Below are positions 1-5,855 of a stretch of DNA of 6,021 nucleotides, piece by piece (the stretch's first letter is position 1; each line of letters opens with the position of its first letter). Below the pieces are notes generated by a model. It did not search any database. It saw only the letters and a program-made list of their open reading frames with translations, and was not told the DNA's origin. The position numbers and the translations under genes are program-made. Source of the stretch: an uncultured Eubacteriales bacterium. GTDB taxonomy: Bacteria; Bacillota; Clostridia; Oscillospirales; CAG-272. Where the stretch lies: positions 1 through 6,021 of the forward strand of contig URDS01000090.1 of assembly GCA_900546635.1 (NCBI GenBank). The letters are read 5' to 3'.

Positions 1-56
1 CGCGACGGCGCGAGCGAACACGCCTCATCGTCGGAAAACCTTGGTTTTTCGACGGT
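1..56 (-). repeat. Dispersed palindromic intergenic repeat, copy A (cut by window edge)
   Basis: Read on the minus strand, this begins CCGTCGAAAAACC and forms a hairpin at 29-54: two 11-base arms with one mismatch around a 4-base loop. A GATGAGGCG...CGCGCCGTC second stem follows. The 48 bases at 8-55 match copy B (1437-1484) at 43 positions by hand alignment, and the first 35 match copy C (5966-6000) at 32. It lies just past the terminator hairpin of the rodA-like gene, in that gene's direction of transcription. No coding potential or transposase is seen. The element may continue beyond position 1. Its role is unknown. Confidence 0.8.
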
Positions 57-58
57 CT

Positions 59-84
59 AAAGCATCGTCAAACGGCGATGCTTT
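59..84 (-). terminator. Hairpin terminator of the rodA-like gene
   Basis: Perfect 9-base arms AAAGCATCG (59-67) and CGATGCTTT (76-84). These can extend by a T-G wobble and a C-G pair to leave a 4-base loop. It lies 35 bases past the stop of the minus-strand gene. In that direction the stem ends in TTT but then runs AGACC, so the U-tract is short. On the plus strand the stem is followed by CTTTCTTTC. It probably ends transcription in the minus direction, perhaps helped by the repeat hairpin that follows at once. Confidence 0.6.
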
Positions 85-119
85 CTTTCATGAATCTTCT
101 GTCCGAGCGAAAAACAAGC

Positions 120-1247
120 TCAGGCATCGTCTGTCTGACGCTCAAAGAAATACTTTCCTCTATGCGCACTGATGCTTTGAATCAAACCGATCAGGCACCA
201 CGAAGCCAGCATAGAAGAACCCCCATAGCTCATAAAAGGAAGCGTAATTCCCACTACCGGCAGCTTTGCAAGGCACATGCCGATATTTTCCGCCGACTGT
301 GCAATGATTATCGAGGCCGCACCGACGCACATATAGCAGGCATAACTCCCCTGCATTTTTCGGGCCAATATTAAAATCCGAACGACCAGCACGCAAAGCA
401 TGGTAATTACGAACAACGCTCCGAAAAAGCCGAATTTCTCACTAGTGATTGCAAAAATAAAATCGGTGTGCGCAAACGGTACTTTCTGGTACTCTGTGCC
501 GCCTGAAAAACCGGTACCGAAAAAACCGCCGGCCGCAATGGCGTTTTTACTCATCAACGCCTGAAACCCCTTGTCCGTCGGGTCGCTCTCCGGCCAAAAA
601 CCGGCAATAATCCGTTCCTTTTGATAGGTTTTTAAAAGCCCCCACAGGACAGGAGAAAATGCGGTGAGGAGTATAGCCGCCCCCAGAAAATACCACAAGC
701 TGAGTCCGGCGCAGTACAGCATAACCAAAGTCAAAAACATGTATACAAGCGCAGAACCCAAATCGCCCTGCATCAAAATCAATCCGATAATTGCCCCGGC
801 ATGTACGCCGAGCTTCAAAAGAGACAGCGGGTGATTTATCTTTCCTTTCAGCAGGCTCAGATGCTTGGAAAATGTAATGATGTACAAAACCTTGATAAAT
901 TCGGACGGCTGGATGCCCACCGGCATCCAATCATAACGGATCCAGCTTTTATTGCCGTCGCCGGTGCCGATCAAAAGAGTCAGCACCAACAGAAAAACAC
1001 TGAAAACGAACAGGGCAACTGACAGCTTGTCCGCAATCTCCTCATAATCTATCGTAGACATGATTACCATCGCCACAAAGCCCAGAAACGCAGCGGCAAA
1101 CTGTATGTAAAAATATTTCACGCCGAAATCGTTTGCCGCACCGGCCAGCGTCACAAGACTCATGCCGGTCAGCGAAAGCACTGCGAAAATAATGATATAA
1201 TCCAGTTTTCGCAGTTTTTCATACCAGGTAACCGCAAAGACTTTCAC
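120..1247 (-). CDS. FtsW/RodA/SpoVE-family peptidoglycan glycosyltransferase (RodA-like)
   Basis: An integral membrane SEDS protein of 375 residues, close to the usual RodA length. Members polymerise lipid II into glycan strands, working with a class B penicillin-binding protein. About ten hydrophobic segments are visible. Family landmarks are GNKSWI (98-103), QPSE (113-116), QGDLGSA (160-166), HTDFIF (260-265, with D262 the expected catalytic aspartate) and LPVVGITLPFMSYGGSS (329-345). The GTE before HTDFIF and the short N-terminus favour RodA over FtsW, but no mreBCD or PBP gene adjoins it to settle this, so no symbol is given. The GTG at 1247 is chosen because AGAGG lies 5 bases upstream. 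An in-frame ATG at 1313 would add 22 polar residues, has no ribosome binding site, and would begin only about 10 bases after the predicted transcription start. It is probably transcribed alone. Confidence 0.93.
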   Translation of the reverse strand: MKVFAVTWYEKLRKLDYIIIFAVLSLTGMSLVTLAGAANDFGVKYFYIQFAAAFLGFVAMVIMSTIDYEEIADKLSVALFVFSVFLLVLTLLIGTGDGNKSWIRYDWMPVGIQPSEFIKVLYIITFSKHLSLLKGKINHPLSLLKLGVHAGAIIGLILMQGDLGSALVYMFLTLVMLYCAGLSLWYFLGAAILLTAFSPVLWGLLKTYQKERIIAGFWPESDPTDKGFQALMSKNAIAAGGFFGTGFSGGTEYQKVPFAHTDFIFAITSEKFGFFGALFVITMLCVLVVRILILARKMQGSYACYMCVGAASIIIAQSAENIGMCLAKLPVVGITLPFMSYGGSSMLASWCLIGLIQSISAHRGKYFFERQTDDA

Positions 1248-1252
1248 ACGCG

Positions 1253-1257
1253 CCTCT
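1253..1257 (-). promoter_or_regulatory. Ribosome binding site that fixes the GTG start of the rodA-like gene
   Basis: AGAGG on the minus strand (part of GGAAAGAGG), 5 bases before GTG 1247-1245. Just upstream in the leader is a GC-only inverted repeat, GCGCGCA/TGCGCGC (1262-1268 and 1276-1282, 7-base loop), which would form a strong hairpin almost touching the binding site. Whether it affects translation is unknown. Confidence 0.6.
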
Positions 1258-1330
1258 TTCCGCGCGCAGATTCCGTGCGCGCTGCTTTTTACGCATCGCA
1301 CGACCGAAACCATGTAAATGCGCCATTTTT

Positions 1331-1359
1331 ATTATAAACCGCGCCGCAAAAAATGTCAA
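1331..1359 (-). promoter_or_regulatory. Consensus sigma-A promoter for the rodA-like gene
   Basis: On the minus strand, TTGACA (1359-1354) and TATAAT (1336-1331) are separated by 17 bases, matching the housekeeping consensus at all 12 positions. Transcription should start near 1324, giving a leader of about 77 bases before GTG 1247. Its -35 lies about 31 bases from the -35 of a divergent plus-strand promoter at 1391. Confidence 0.85.
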
Positions 1360-1390
1360 CCGCCGCAAATCGTTGAACAATGAAAATCCA

Positions 1391-1419
1391 TTGACACAAA
1401 GGCTAAAATATGATAAAAT
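1391..1419 (+). promoter_or_regulatory. Promoter reading toward repeat B and trhA
   Basis: TTGACA (1391-1396), a 17-base spacer, then TAAAAT (1414-1419) with an extended TGA just before it. This is close to the sigma-A consensus. The -10 lies inside a palindromic 26-bp element (1408-1433). Transcripts would pass through repeat B and reach trhA after roughly 320 bases of leader. Confidence 0.65.
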
Positions 1420-1433
1420 AGTTTCATCATATC
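1408..1433 (+). repeat. 26-bp palindromic promoter/operator-like element, copy 1
   Basis: It begins ATATGATAAAATAG and ends CATCATATC. The outer 7 bases are perfectly inverted (ATATGAT/ATCATAT). It overlaps the -10 of the promoter at 1391-1419. A second copy at 1596-1621 differs at only one base (G to A), 188 bases downstream, and the two copies flank repeat B. It could be an operator for a repressor or simply a duplicated promoter core. Confidence 0.65.
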
Positions 1434-1436
1434 AGG

Positions 1437-1557
1437 CCGTCGAAAAACCAATGTTTTTCGACGATAGGGCGTGTTTGCTCGCGCTATCGCGCCGCCATTG
1501 GCGGCACTCGCACGCCTGTAAGGTGTTTACAAAGCGGCGCATGTCCGCCTTGTAAAC
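1437..1557 (+). repeat. Dispersed palindromic intergenic repeat, copy B (longest visible copy)
   Basis: Four hairpins in a row. (1) CGTCGAAAAAC/GTTTTTCGACG at 1438-1463, with perfect 11-base arms and a 4-base loop. (2) GATAGGGCG/CGCGCTATC at 1463-1488, with one mismatch. (3) GCCGCC-ATT-GGCGGC at 1491-1505. (4) Two 13-base arms at 1525-1537 and 1545-1557 with one A-C mismatch, which becomes a G-U wobble on the minus strand. The first 48 bases match copy A at 43 positions. It lies between the two 26-bp promoter-like elements upstream of trhA. There is no transposase, and no clear terminal inverted repeats or short target duplication. A non-autonomous mobile element or a REP-like structural repeat are both possible. 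Confidence 0.75.
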
Positions 1558-1580
1558 GTATTCTATTTGCAATTCTTATC

Positions 1581-1607
1581 TTGATCGACAAACTCATATG
1601 ATAAAAT
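1581..1607 (+). promoter_or_regulatory. Possible second, proximal promoter of trhA
   Basis: TAAAAT (1602-1607) with an extended TGA, inside copy 2 of the 26-bp element. The best -35 is TTGATC (1581-1586) at a short 15-base spacing, so the extended -10 would have to compensate. It would give trhA a leader of about 130 bases, much shorter than the promoter at 1391. Confidence 0.4.
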
Positions 1608-1621
1608 AATTTCATCATATC
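1596..1621 (+). repeat. 26-bp palindromic promoter/operator-like element, copy 2
   Basis: Identical to the element at 1408-1433 except for one base (ATAATTTC for ATAGTTTC). The surrounding bases are not conserved between the copies, apart from a loosely similar GACAAA stretch upstream. The repeat unit is therefore sharply bounded. Confidence 0.65.
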
Positions 1622-1649
1622 CTGCATATTTTTATATTGTATATAAATT

Positions 1650-1680
1650 GCCGAAGCGAATTTCTGCTCGGCTTATTTTT
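1650..1680 (+). promoter_or_regulatory. Terminator-like hairpin in the trhA leader (possible attenuator)
   Basis: GCCGA-A-GC (1650-1657) can pair with GCTCGGC (1666-1672), with one bulged A and an 8-base loop, followed by TTATTTTT (1673-1680). It lies about 68 bases before the trhA start and downstream of both candidate promoters, as an attenuator would. The stem is short, with 7 pairs. No known riboswitch was recognised. A perfect AAATTGCAATTT palindrome lies at 1715-1726. Confidence 0.3.
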
Positions 1681-1747
1681 ATCTGCCGGTCAAAACAATC
1701 GGCCTGCACGGTTTAAATTGCAATTTCAATCGTTTAGGAGTCATGCC

Positions 1748-2401
1748 ATGTCTGAGAATTTAAGAAAAAACGGCAAGCGCTACACGCTCGGCGAGGAAAT
1801 ATTCAGCGCGGTAACGCACGGTATCGGCGCAGGGCTTTCTGTCGCCGCACTGGTCACGATGGTCGTTCGCGCCGCGCGTTCCGCCGACGCCTATGCGGTC
1901 GTTGCGGCCTCCCTATTCGGCGCCGCTCTCATTATCCTGTATACAATGTCCACGCTCTACCATGCGCTTGCACCCGAAAAAGCGAAGCGTGTTTTTCGTA
2001 TCTTCGATCATGTCACCATCTTTTTTCTGATCGCCGGCACCTATACCCCGTATCTTCTGGTTACGCTGCGCGGTCCGCTCGGCTGGACGCTCTTCGGCAT
2101 TTTGTGGGGTCTTGCTGTTATCGGCATCGTATTTGACGCCGTTATGCTGAATAAATTCCGAAAAATAGAAATGATTCTGTATGTAGCAATGGGCTGGTGC
2201 ATTGTTTTTGCCAGCAAAAGCGTACTGAACGCGCTCGCACCCGCAGGATTTATCCTGTTGCTTGCCGGTGGATTGTGCTATACGGTCGGCATCGTATTCT
2301 ACGCGATGAAAAAAATCCGATACATGCATTCAATCTGGCATCTGTTCGTCCTTGCCGGTTCCATCTGCCACTATTTTTCCGTTATGCTGTACGTACTGTA
2401 A
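1748..2401 (+). CDS. trhA: Hemolysin III / PAQR-family membrane homeostasis protein TrhA
   Basis: A protein of 217 residues, normal for the family, with seven predicted membrane helices. The metal-site residues of the PAQR/hemolysin III fold are present: E17 and H24 in the first segment, S68-x3-H72 (STLYH), D87 next to H88, and H194-x3-H198 (HSIWH), with H208 near the end. Bacterial members have been linked to membrane fluidity control. The hemolysin name is historical and does not show that it is a toxin. The start is ATG 1748, with AGGAG 7 bases upstream. An in-frame extension to 1637 lacks a binding site and adds soluble residues, and an out-of-frame ATG at 1743 is too close to the binding site. 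It stands alone, divergent from the rodA-like gene and convergent with the GH31 gene. A long leader (1434-1747) suggests control at the RNA or promoter level, though this is inference. Confidence 0.92.
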   Translation: MSENLRKNGKRYTLGEEIFSAVTHGIGAGLSVAALVTMVVRAARSADAYAVVAASLFGAALIILYTMSTLYHALAPEKAKRVFRIFDHVTIFFLIAGTYTPYLLVTLRGPLGWTLFGILWGLAVIGIVFDAVMLNKFRKIEMILYVAMGWCIVFASKSVLNALAPAGFILLLAGGLCYTVGIVFYAMKKIRYMHSIWHLFVLAGSICHYFSVMLYVL

Positions 2402-2420
2402 ACCAAACTGATACAAAATA

Positions 2421-2460
2421 CCCCGAAGCGATTTTTTTGAAATCACTCCGGGGCTTTTTT
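2421..2460. terminator. Bidirectional terminator between trhA and the GH31 gene
   Basis: Arms of 14 bases at 2421-2434 (CCCCGAAGCGATTT) and 2440-2453 (AAATCACTCCGGGG) have two mismatches and a 5-base loop. On the plus strand CTTTTTT follows, a good U-tract for trhA. In minus-strand RNA the two A-C mismatches become G-U wobbles, so the stem is continuous, and TATTTTGTAT follows. It lies 19 bases past the trhA stop. The GH31 stop is about 11 bases from the hairpin base and only 4 from the T-run. Confidence 0.85.
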
Positions 2461-2464
2461 CTGT

Positions 2465-4837
2465 TTACTTTGCCGAAAGCAGTTCTATCAATGCGCCCGA
2501 AAGATACGCATTTGCTCCGCGGGTCAGAATATCCTGTACCTGTGCCGCCGTGCTCGTATTTTTTAAAACCAGCTTATATAAAATTTCACTTGTTGAAATG
2601 CCGCTCTGCGAATTGGACAGAATTGAAAAAGCCGACTTTTCAATTTCATTTTCAGGCAGGTTCCCGTCGCCCTCAATGCGCACCGAAACCGTTTCGCCCG
2701 CATGCACCAAAACCGTTTCGGTCACGATTTTGCGATGCTGCGCGTCATAAACATAGCCGAGCGCCTCCGATTTTCCGTCTCGTTCTATCCTTACACGCGC
2801 AGGCGAAGAAAAAGCATAGAAATGCAGCGTATAATCGCGCGTTTCGGGAACACTCTCCGCGGCGGCAGGCGCATGGATAGACAGCACGGAATTTTTTCCG
2901 TAGGCGAACGTATACGCCGTATGCGTTTCAACATTGGCCGCGCCGTTTTTGCCGTTATCCTCAATCATGGTAAATTTTCCGTCCGCGCCGCCGAACACAT
3001 GCAGTTCAAGCGCTATCGGGTTTGATGTATCATTCGTATTCGAAGCATTCAGCGGCAGAATCGCGCCTGCCCTGGCAAACAGCGGGAACGTCTCTACCGG
3101 ACGGTAACAATTCAGGAAGCGATCGCCGCTGTAAATTCTGCCTGAGAACACATCGATAAAGGTTCCGCTCGGCAGCCATACTTTTGTCTCGGCAAGACGG
3201 CTTTCGCGGTCACAGCGCGTGGTCACAGGCGCGGCAATCAAGCTGTCACCGAAATAGTATTCATTTTTACAAACATATGCATTTTCCGCTGTCGGATGCA
3301 CATGATACATCGGGCGCACAAGCGGAATCCCCTCCCGCGTGTTGCGGTATACCATCGTATACAGATACGGGATCAGCTTATGGCGCAGGCGCATGAACTC
3401 GATTATAATCGGTTCGCACTCTCCGTAGTGCCAGGGCTCGCGGGAATTAAAAGGATTCGGCGAAGAATGCAAACGCATGATCGGCGAAAAAACGCCGAAC
3501 TGCACCCAACGTGCCTGCAACTCATTGTCATGATACCCGAACATATGTCCGCCTATATCATGACTCCACCAGGAATATCCGACATTCGCGGCCGTGGCCG
3601 TAAAATACGGCTGAAAATCAAGCGATTCCCAGGTAACATGCGTATCCCCCGAAAAACCCAGGGGATAGCGATGCGAACCGATTTCGGCATACCGAGAAAG
3701 AATCAGCGAACGCGCGCCGCGGCGGGCGGCATTGGTGTAATGACAATGATTCAGCATCCAGAGAACATCGTACCCCTCCATGCGCATACCGCCCTTTTGC
3801 TGCCAGTCAATCCACCAAAAATCCACGCCCTCATCCTCAAGTGAATTGAGTACGGTATCAAAATACGCTTCCATAAACTGTCTATCGGACACATCAAATT
3901 CAACCTGCCGTCCGTCGGACGCATCCCTGCCCAGGCGTTCGCACAGCGCGGGATAAATCGCCTCATACGCACGGATACCGTCGCGGGGATGCAGATTCAG
4001 CGTAGTCTTCAGCCCACGCTTTTTCATTTCGCCAAGAAAACCTTTCGGATCGGGGAAATAGGCTTCATTCCAGGTATATCCGGTCCAACCGGAGCCGTAT
4101 TTTACCGGATCGGGCGTATCGGTAATATGCCAATCCATATCGACCACGCCGACAGACATGGGAATGCCCTTTTCCGAAAATTTATCCATCAGCGCAAGGT
4201 ATTCCTTATCGGTGTATTTATAGTAACGGCTCCACCAGTTGCCAAGCGCATAGCGCGGCAGGAGCGGCACCGGCGAGGAAAGCTTATAAAAATCCCGAAT
4301 ACATTTTTCAAAGTCCCGTCCGTACCCGAAAAAATACAGGTCAATACGAGCTTTAACGACCGGGACCGGCCAGCCGTCATTACCGATGGCAATCGTGCGG
4401 CTGTCATCCAAAGCGTAAAAGCCATGTCTCGCCGAAAGCAAGCCGTCGCCGAGCGCTTTCGCGCCGTTGACGCCGTCCAGCGTGCGTAGCGTGCCGCCGA
4501 GCGTTATCGGTTTTGCGCCGTAACGCCAGTCTTTGGTCCCGTCCACAAAGATTTGCAGGCCGAACTCGGAAAACGGATTTTCATCATAACGCAAATGAAG
4601 ATGCTCGGTTACGATATGCAAAATACCGTCCTCGCGGTATGTCTCAAATGCCGGCGTATCAAATGCGCGATTGAACGCCAAACGAGTCGCGCGATCTTCA
4701 AAAATACCGTCCTCACTGTATTCCAGCCGCAGCATTTGATCGGTGAGTACCGTAATACGGTATTTCTCGCCCTGCACCACAAAACGCGCGTCTGCCGTTG
4801 GGTGCATTTCAAACATGGAAAGATCGTAAATAGACAT
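2465..4837 (-). CDS. Glycoside hydrolase family 31 alpha-glycosidase
   Basis: A 790-residue enzyme expected to remove alpha-linked glucose or xylose from the non-reducing ends of oligosaccharides by a retaining mechanism. There is no signal peptide, so it is likely cytoplasmic and acts on imported sugars. An N-terminal beta-sandwich (about 1-185) precedes the barrel (about 190-510), which starts at LGNWWSRY (198-205). WWIDWQQ (341-347) carries the nucleophile D344, and GFSGDTH (394-400) carries the acid/base D398. SWWSHDIGG (422-430) and MRLHS (454-458) are substrate-site motifs. Beta domains follow, with GDSLIAAPV (530-538) and LPSGTFIDVFSG (555-566), then a polar helical tail (about 728-790). 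ATG 4837 is chosen for GAGGGAG 5 bases upstream; a TTG at 4888 would add 17 residues without a good site. It diverges from an AraC-type gene that probably controls it. The exact sugar, glucosidase or xylosidase, cannot be read from the sequence. Confidence 0.93.
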   Translation of the reverse strand: MSIYDLSMFEMHPTADARFVVQGEKYRITVLTDQMLRLEYSEDGIFEDRATRLAFNRAFDTPAFETYREDGILHIVTEHLHLRYDENPFSEFGLQIFVDGTKDWRYGAKPITLGGTLRTLDGVNGAKALGDGLLSARHGFYALDDSRTIAIGNDGWPVPVVKARIDLYFFGYGRDFEKCIRDFYKLSSPVPLLPRYALGNWWSRYYKYTDKEYLALMDKFSEKGIPMSVGVVDMDWHITDTPDPVKYGSGWTGYTWNEAYFPDPKGFLGEMKKRGLKTTLNLHPRDGIRAYEAIYPALCERLGRDASDGRQVEFDVSDRQFMEAYFDTVLNSLEDEGVDFWWIDWQQKGGMRMEGYDVLWMLNHCHYTNAARRGARSLILSRYAEIGSHRYPLGFSGDTHVTWESLDFQPYFTATAANVGYSWWSHDIGGHMFGYHDNELQARWVQFGVFSPIMRLHSSPNPFNSREPWHYGECEPIIIEFMRLRHKLIPYLYTMVYRNTREGIPLVRPMYHVHPTAENAYVCKNEYYFGDSLIAAPVTTRCDRESRLAETKVWLPSGTFIDVFSGRIYSGDRFLNCYRPVETFPLFARAGAILPLNASNTNDTSNPIALELHVFGGADGKFTMIEDNGKNGAANVETHTAYTFAYGKNSVLSIHAPAAAESVPETRDYTLHFYAFSSPARVRIERDGKSEALGYVYDAQHRKIVTETVLVHAGETVSVRIEGDGNLPENEIEKSAFSILSNSQSGISTSEILYKLVLKNTSTAAQVQDILTRGANAYLSGALIELLSAK

Positions 4838-4858
4838 AATTACTCCCTCTGTCATTTT

Positions 4859-4939
4859 AAAATATTGTCTGTTCGGTAGGACACTCAAAAAAAGTCAACT
4901 CGATCTTTGAAACGCCCGATTTTCCCTGTTTTCATTATG
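4859..4939 (-). promoter_or_regulatory. Promoter candidates for the GH31 gene
   Basis: Two weak candidates read toward the GH31 gene. TTGAGT (4888-4883), 18 bases, TATTTT (4864-4859) would give a leader of about 15 bases. CATAAT (4939-4934), preceded by an extended TGT, has only a poor -35 (TTGCGT) 18 bases upstream. Neither is near consensus, which fits a gene needing an activator such as the adjacent AraC-type protein. The choice between them is open. Confidence 0.3.
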
Positions 4940-4964
4940 ACACAACTGCAAAGTTCAACGCAAT

Positions 4965-4997
4965 CAACAGTTCTTAGGTTCTTTTCAAGAATTGTTG
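4965..4997. promoter_or_regulatory. Inverted repeat, candidate AraC-type operator
   Basis: CAACAGTTCTT (4965-4975) and AAGAATTGTTG (4987-4997) are inverted copies matching at 10 of 11 positions, with an 11-base spacer. The centres of the half-sites are 22 bases apart, about two helical turns, so both face one side of the DNA. It lies in the GH31/araC divergent spacer, upstream of both genes. GTTCTT occurs three times nearby, at 4970, 4978 and 5039, the last overlapping the regulator's -35. Binding by the adjacent regulator is inferred. Confidence 0.45.
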
Positions 4998-5018
4998 GCT
5001 ATTAGATGATTAAAACGG

Positions 5019-5036
5019 AATATTTTCAAAAATATT
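5019..5036. repeat. Perfect AT-rich palindrome beside the regulator promoter
   Basis: AATATTTT-CA-AAAATATT, with 8-base arms and a 2-base centre. It ends 6 bases before the -35 of the promoter at 5043. It could be a binding site or an UP-element-like AT tract. Confidence 0.45.
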
Positions 5037-5042
5037 TGGTTC

Positions 5043-5071
5043 TTGACATCGCTTTTAAAATGCGGTATCGT
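5043..5071 (+). promoter_or_regulatory. Promoter of the AraC-type regulator
   Basis: TTGACA (5043-5048), 17 bases, TATCGT (5066-5071). The -35 is perfect and the -10 matches at 4 of 6 positions. Transcription would begin near 5078, at the Shine-Dalgarno itself (AGGAGGTG, 5078-5085), leaving a leader of only about 13 bases. The -35 overlaps a GTTCTT motif shared with the inverted repeat upstream, which fits self-regulation. Confidence 0.6.
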
Positions 5072-5090
5072 ATAAAAAGGAGGTGAAATC

Positions 5091-5855
5091 ATGCAATATG
5101 AATACTTTCGGGACAGCCGCGAATATTTCGCTATGGGATTGTGCGTCGCCTACGGACATTTTCACCGCGCTATTGAACTGCTGTACTGTATCGAGACGCC
5201 GAAACCCGTTTCTATTGACGGCGTGGAAATGACAGTCGGCGAAGGAGAACTGCTCTTTGTCCCGCCTTTCGCATATCACAAATTTCCGCGCATTGAACCG
5301 CATAAAGCGCTTTGCGTGGTTCTGCCGATCACATATACAGATCTATTTGAAAAACAAACGGTAAATCAATGCCTTACCAGTCTCATTTTTACGGATAAAG
5401 CGCTTGCCGCTGATATTTATACGCATCTTATCCAGTTAAAAAACGCAAAAAATCCACTGCTGCGCAGCGGAATTTATAATTACTGCCTCGGAAAAGTATT
5501 GGAAAACGCGGTTTTAACTGCTCGCGAGTCCAAACACGAAAATGATTTTGTCATTCGGACACTGACATATCTGGAAACGCACTATACGGAAAAACTCACG
5601 CTGGAAGCGGTCGCACGCGACCTCGGTTATAACCGCTGCTATTTTTCCACGCTGTTCAGTCAAAGTTTTCATTCCAATTTTTGTACGTATCTCAATACCA
5701 TGCGCATCAACAAATCATTGCAGCTTCTTTCTGAGCATTCGATTGCAGAGGCCGCTGAACGGGTCGGCTTTTGCAATTTGCAAAGCTATTACACGCACTT
5801 TAAACGCATTGTCGGACAGCCGCCCGCCGCATGGCTTTCCGCCTGCAAAAATTAA
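5091..5855 (+). CDS. AraC-family transcriptional regulator
   Basis: A 254-residue DNA-binding regulator. The N-terminal part (about 1-100) resembles the cupin-like sensing domain of AraC proteins, with a VSIDGVEMTVGEGELLFVPP strand pattern (40-59) followed by YHKFPR (62-67). The C-terminal 100 residues hold the two helix-turn-helix units of the AraC/XylS fold: LTLEAVARDLGYNRCYFSTL (169-188) and SIAEAAERVGFCNLQSYYTH (217-236). The family ending GQPPAAW follows. The start is ATG 5091, with a perfect AGGAGG 7 bases upstream. It diverges from the GH31 gene across 253 bases that contain a candidate operator, so its likely job is to activate that gene in response to a sugar ligand. This is inference from arrangement; the ligand cannot be told. 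It is probably transcribed alone. Confidence 0.93.
   Translation: MQYEYFRDSREYFAMGLCVAYGHFHRAIELLYCIETPKPVSIDGVEMTVGEGELLFVPPFAYHKFPRIEPHKALCVVLPITYTDLFEKQTVNQCLTSLIFTDKALAADIYTHLIQLKNAKNPLLRSGIYNYCLGKVLENAVLTARESKHENDFVIRTLTYLETHYTEKLTLEAVARDLGYNRCYFSTLFSQSFHSNFCTYLNTMRINKSLQLLSEHSIAEAAERVGFCNLQSYYTHFKRIVGQPPAAWLSACKN

Noticed and set aside
1373..1555. 60-codon plus-strand frame across the first promoter element and repeat B
   Set aside because: It begins with TTG, has no ribosome binding site, lies within promoter and repeat DNA, and its product looks like nothing in particular.
1437..1557. Repeat B as a CRISPR array
   Set aside because: There is a single unit with internal hairpins and no regular repeat-spacer periodicity.
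1408..1621. The 26-bp direct repeats as target-site duplications of a mobile element
   Set aside because: They are far longer than usual duplications, do not abut the repeat exactly on the right side (about 38 bases intervene), and contain promoter elements themselves. Kept only as an alternative.
1637..1747. 37-residue N-terminal extension of trhA
   Set aside because: No ribosome binding site is present, the codons lie over the leader hairpin, and the family's N-terminus fits the ATG at 1748.
2197..2880. 227-codon plus-strand frame overlapping the end of trhA and the GH31 gene
   Set aside because: It overlaps trhA in another frame, crosses the terminator and then runs antisense to GH31. 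Its composition is rich in Arg, His and Pro, as expected of a shadow frame.
3296..3844. 182-codon plus-strand frame antisense to the GH31 barrel
   Set aside because: It lies wholly opposite strongly conserved GH31 catalytic sequence, with no binding site or recognisable domain.
4900..4925. Possible catabolite-repression (cre-like) site TGAAACGCCCGATTTTCC
   Set aside because: The conserved CG dinucleotide is out of register with the cre consensus and symmetry is lacking.
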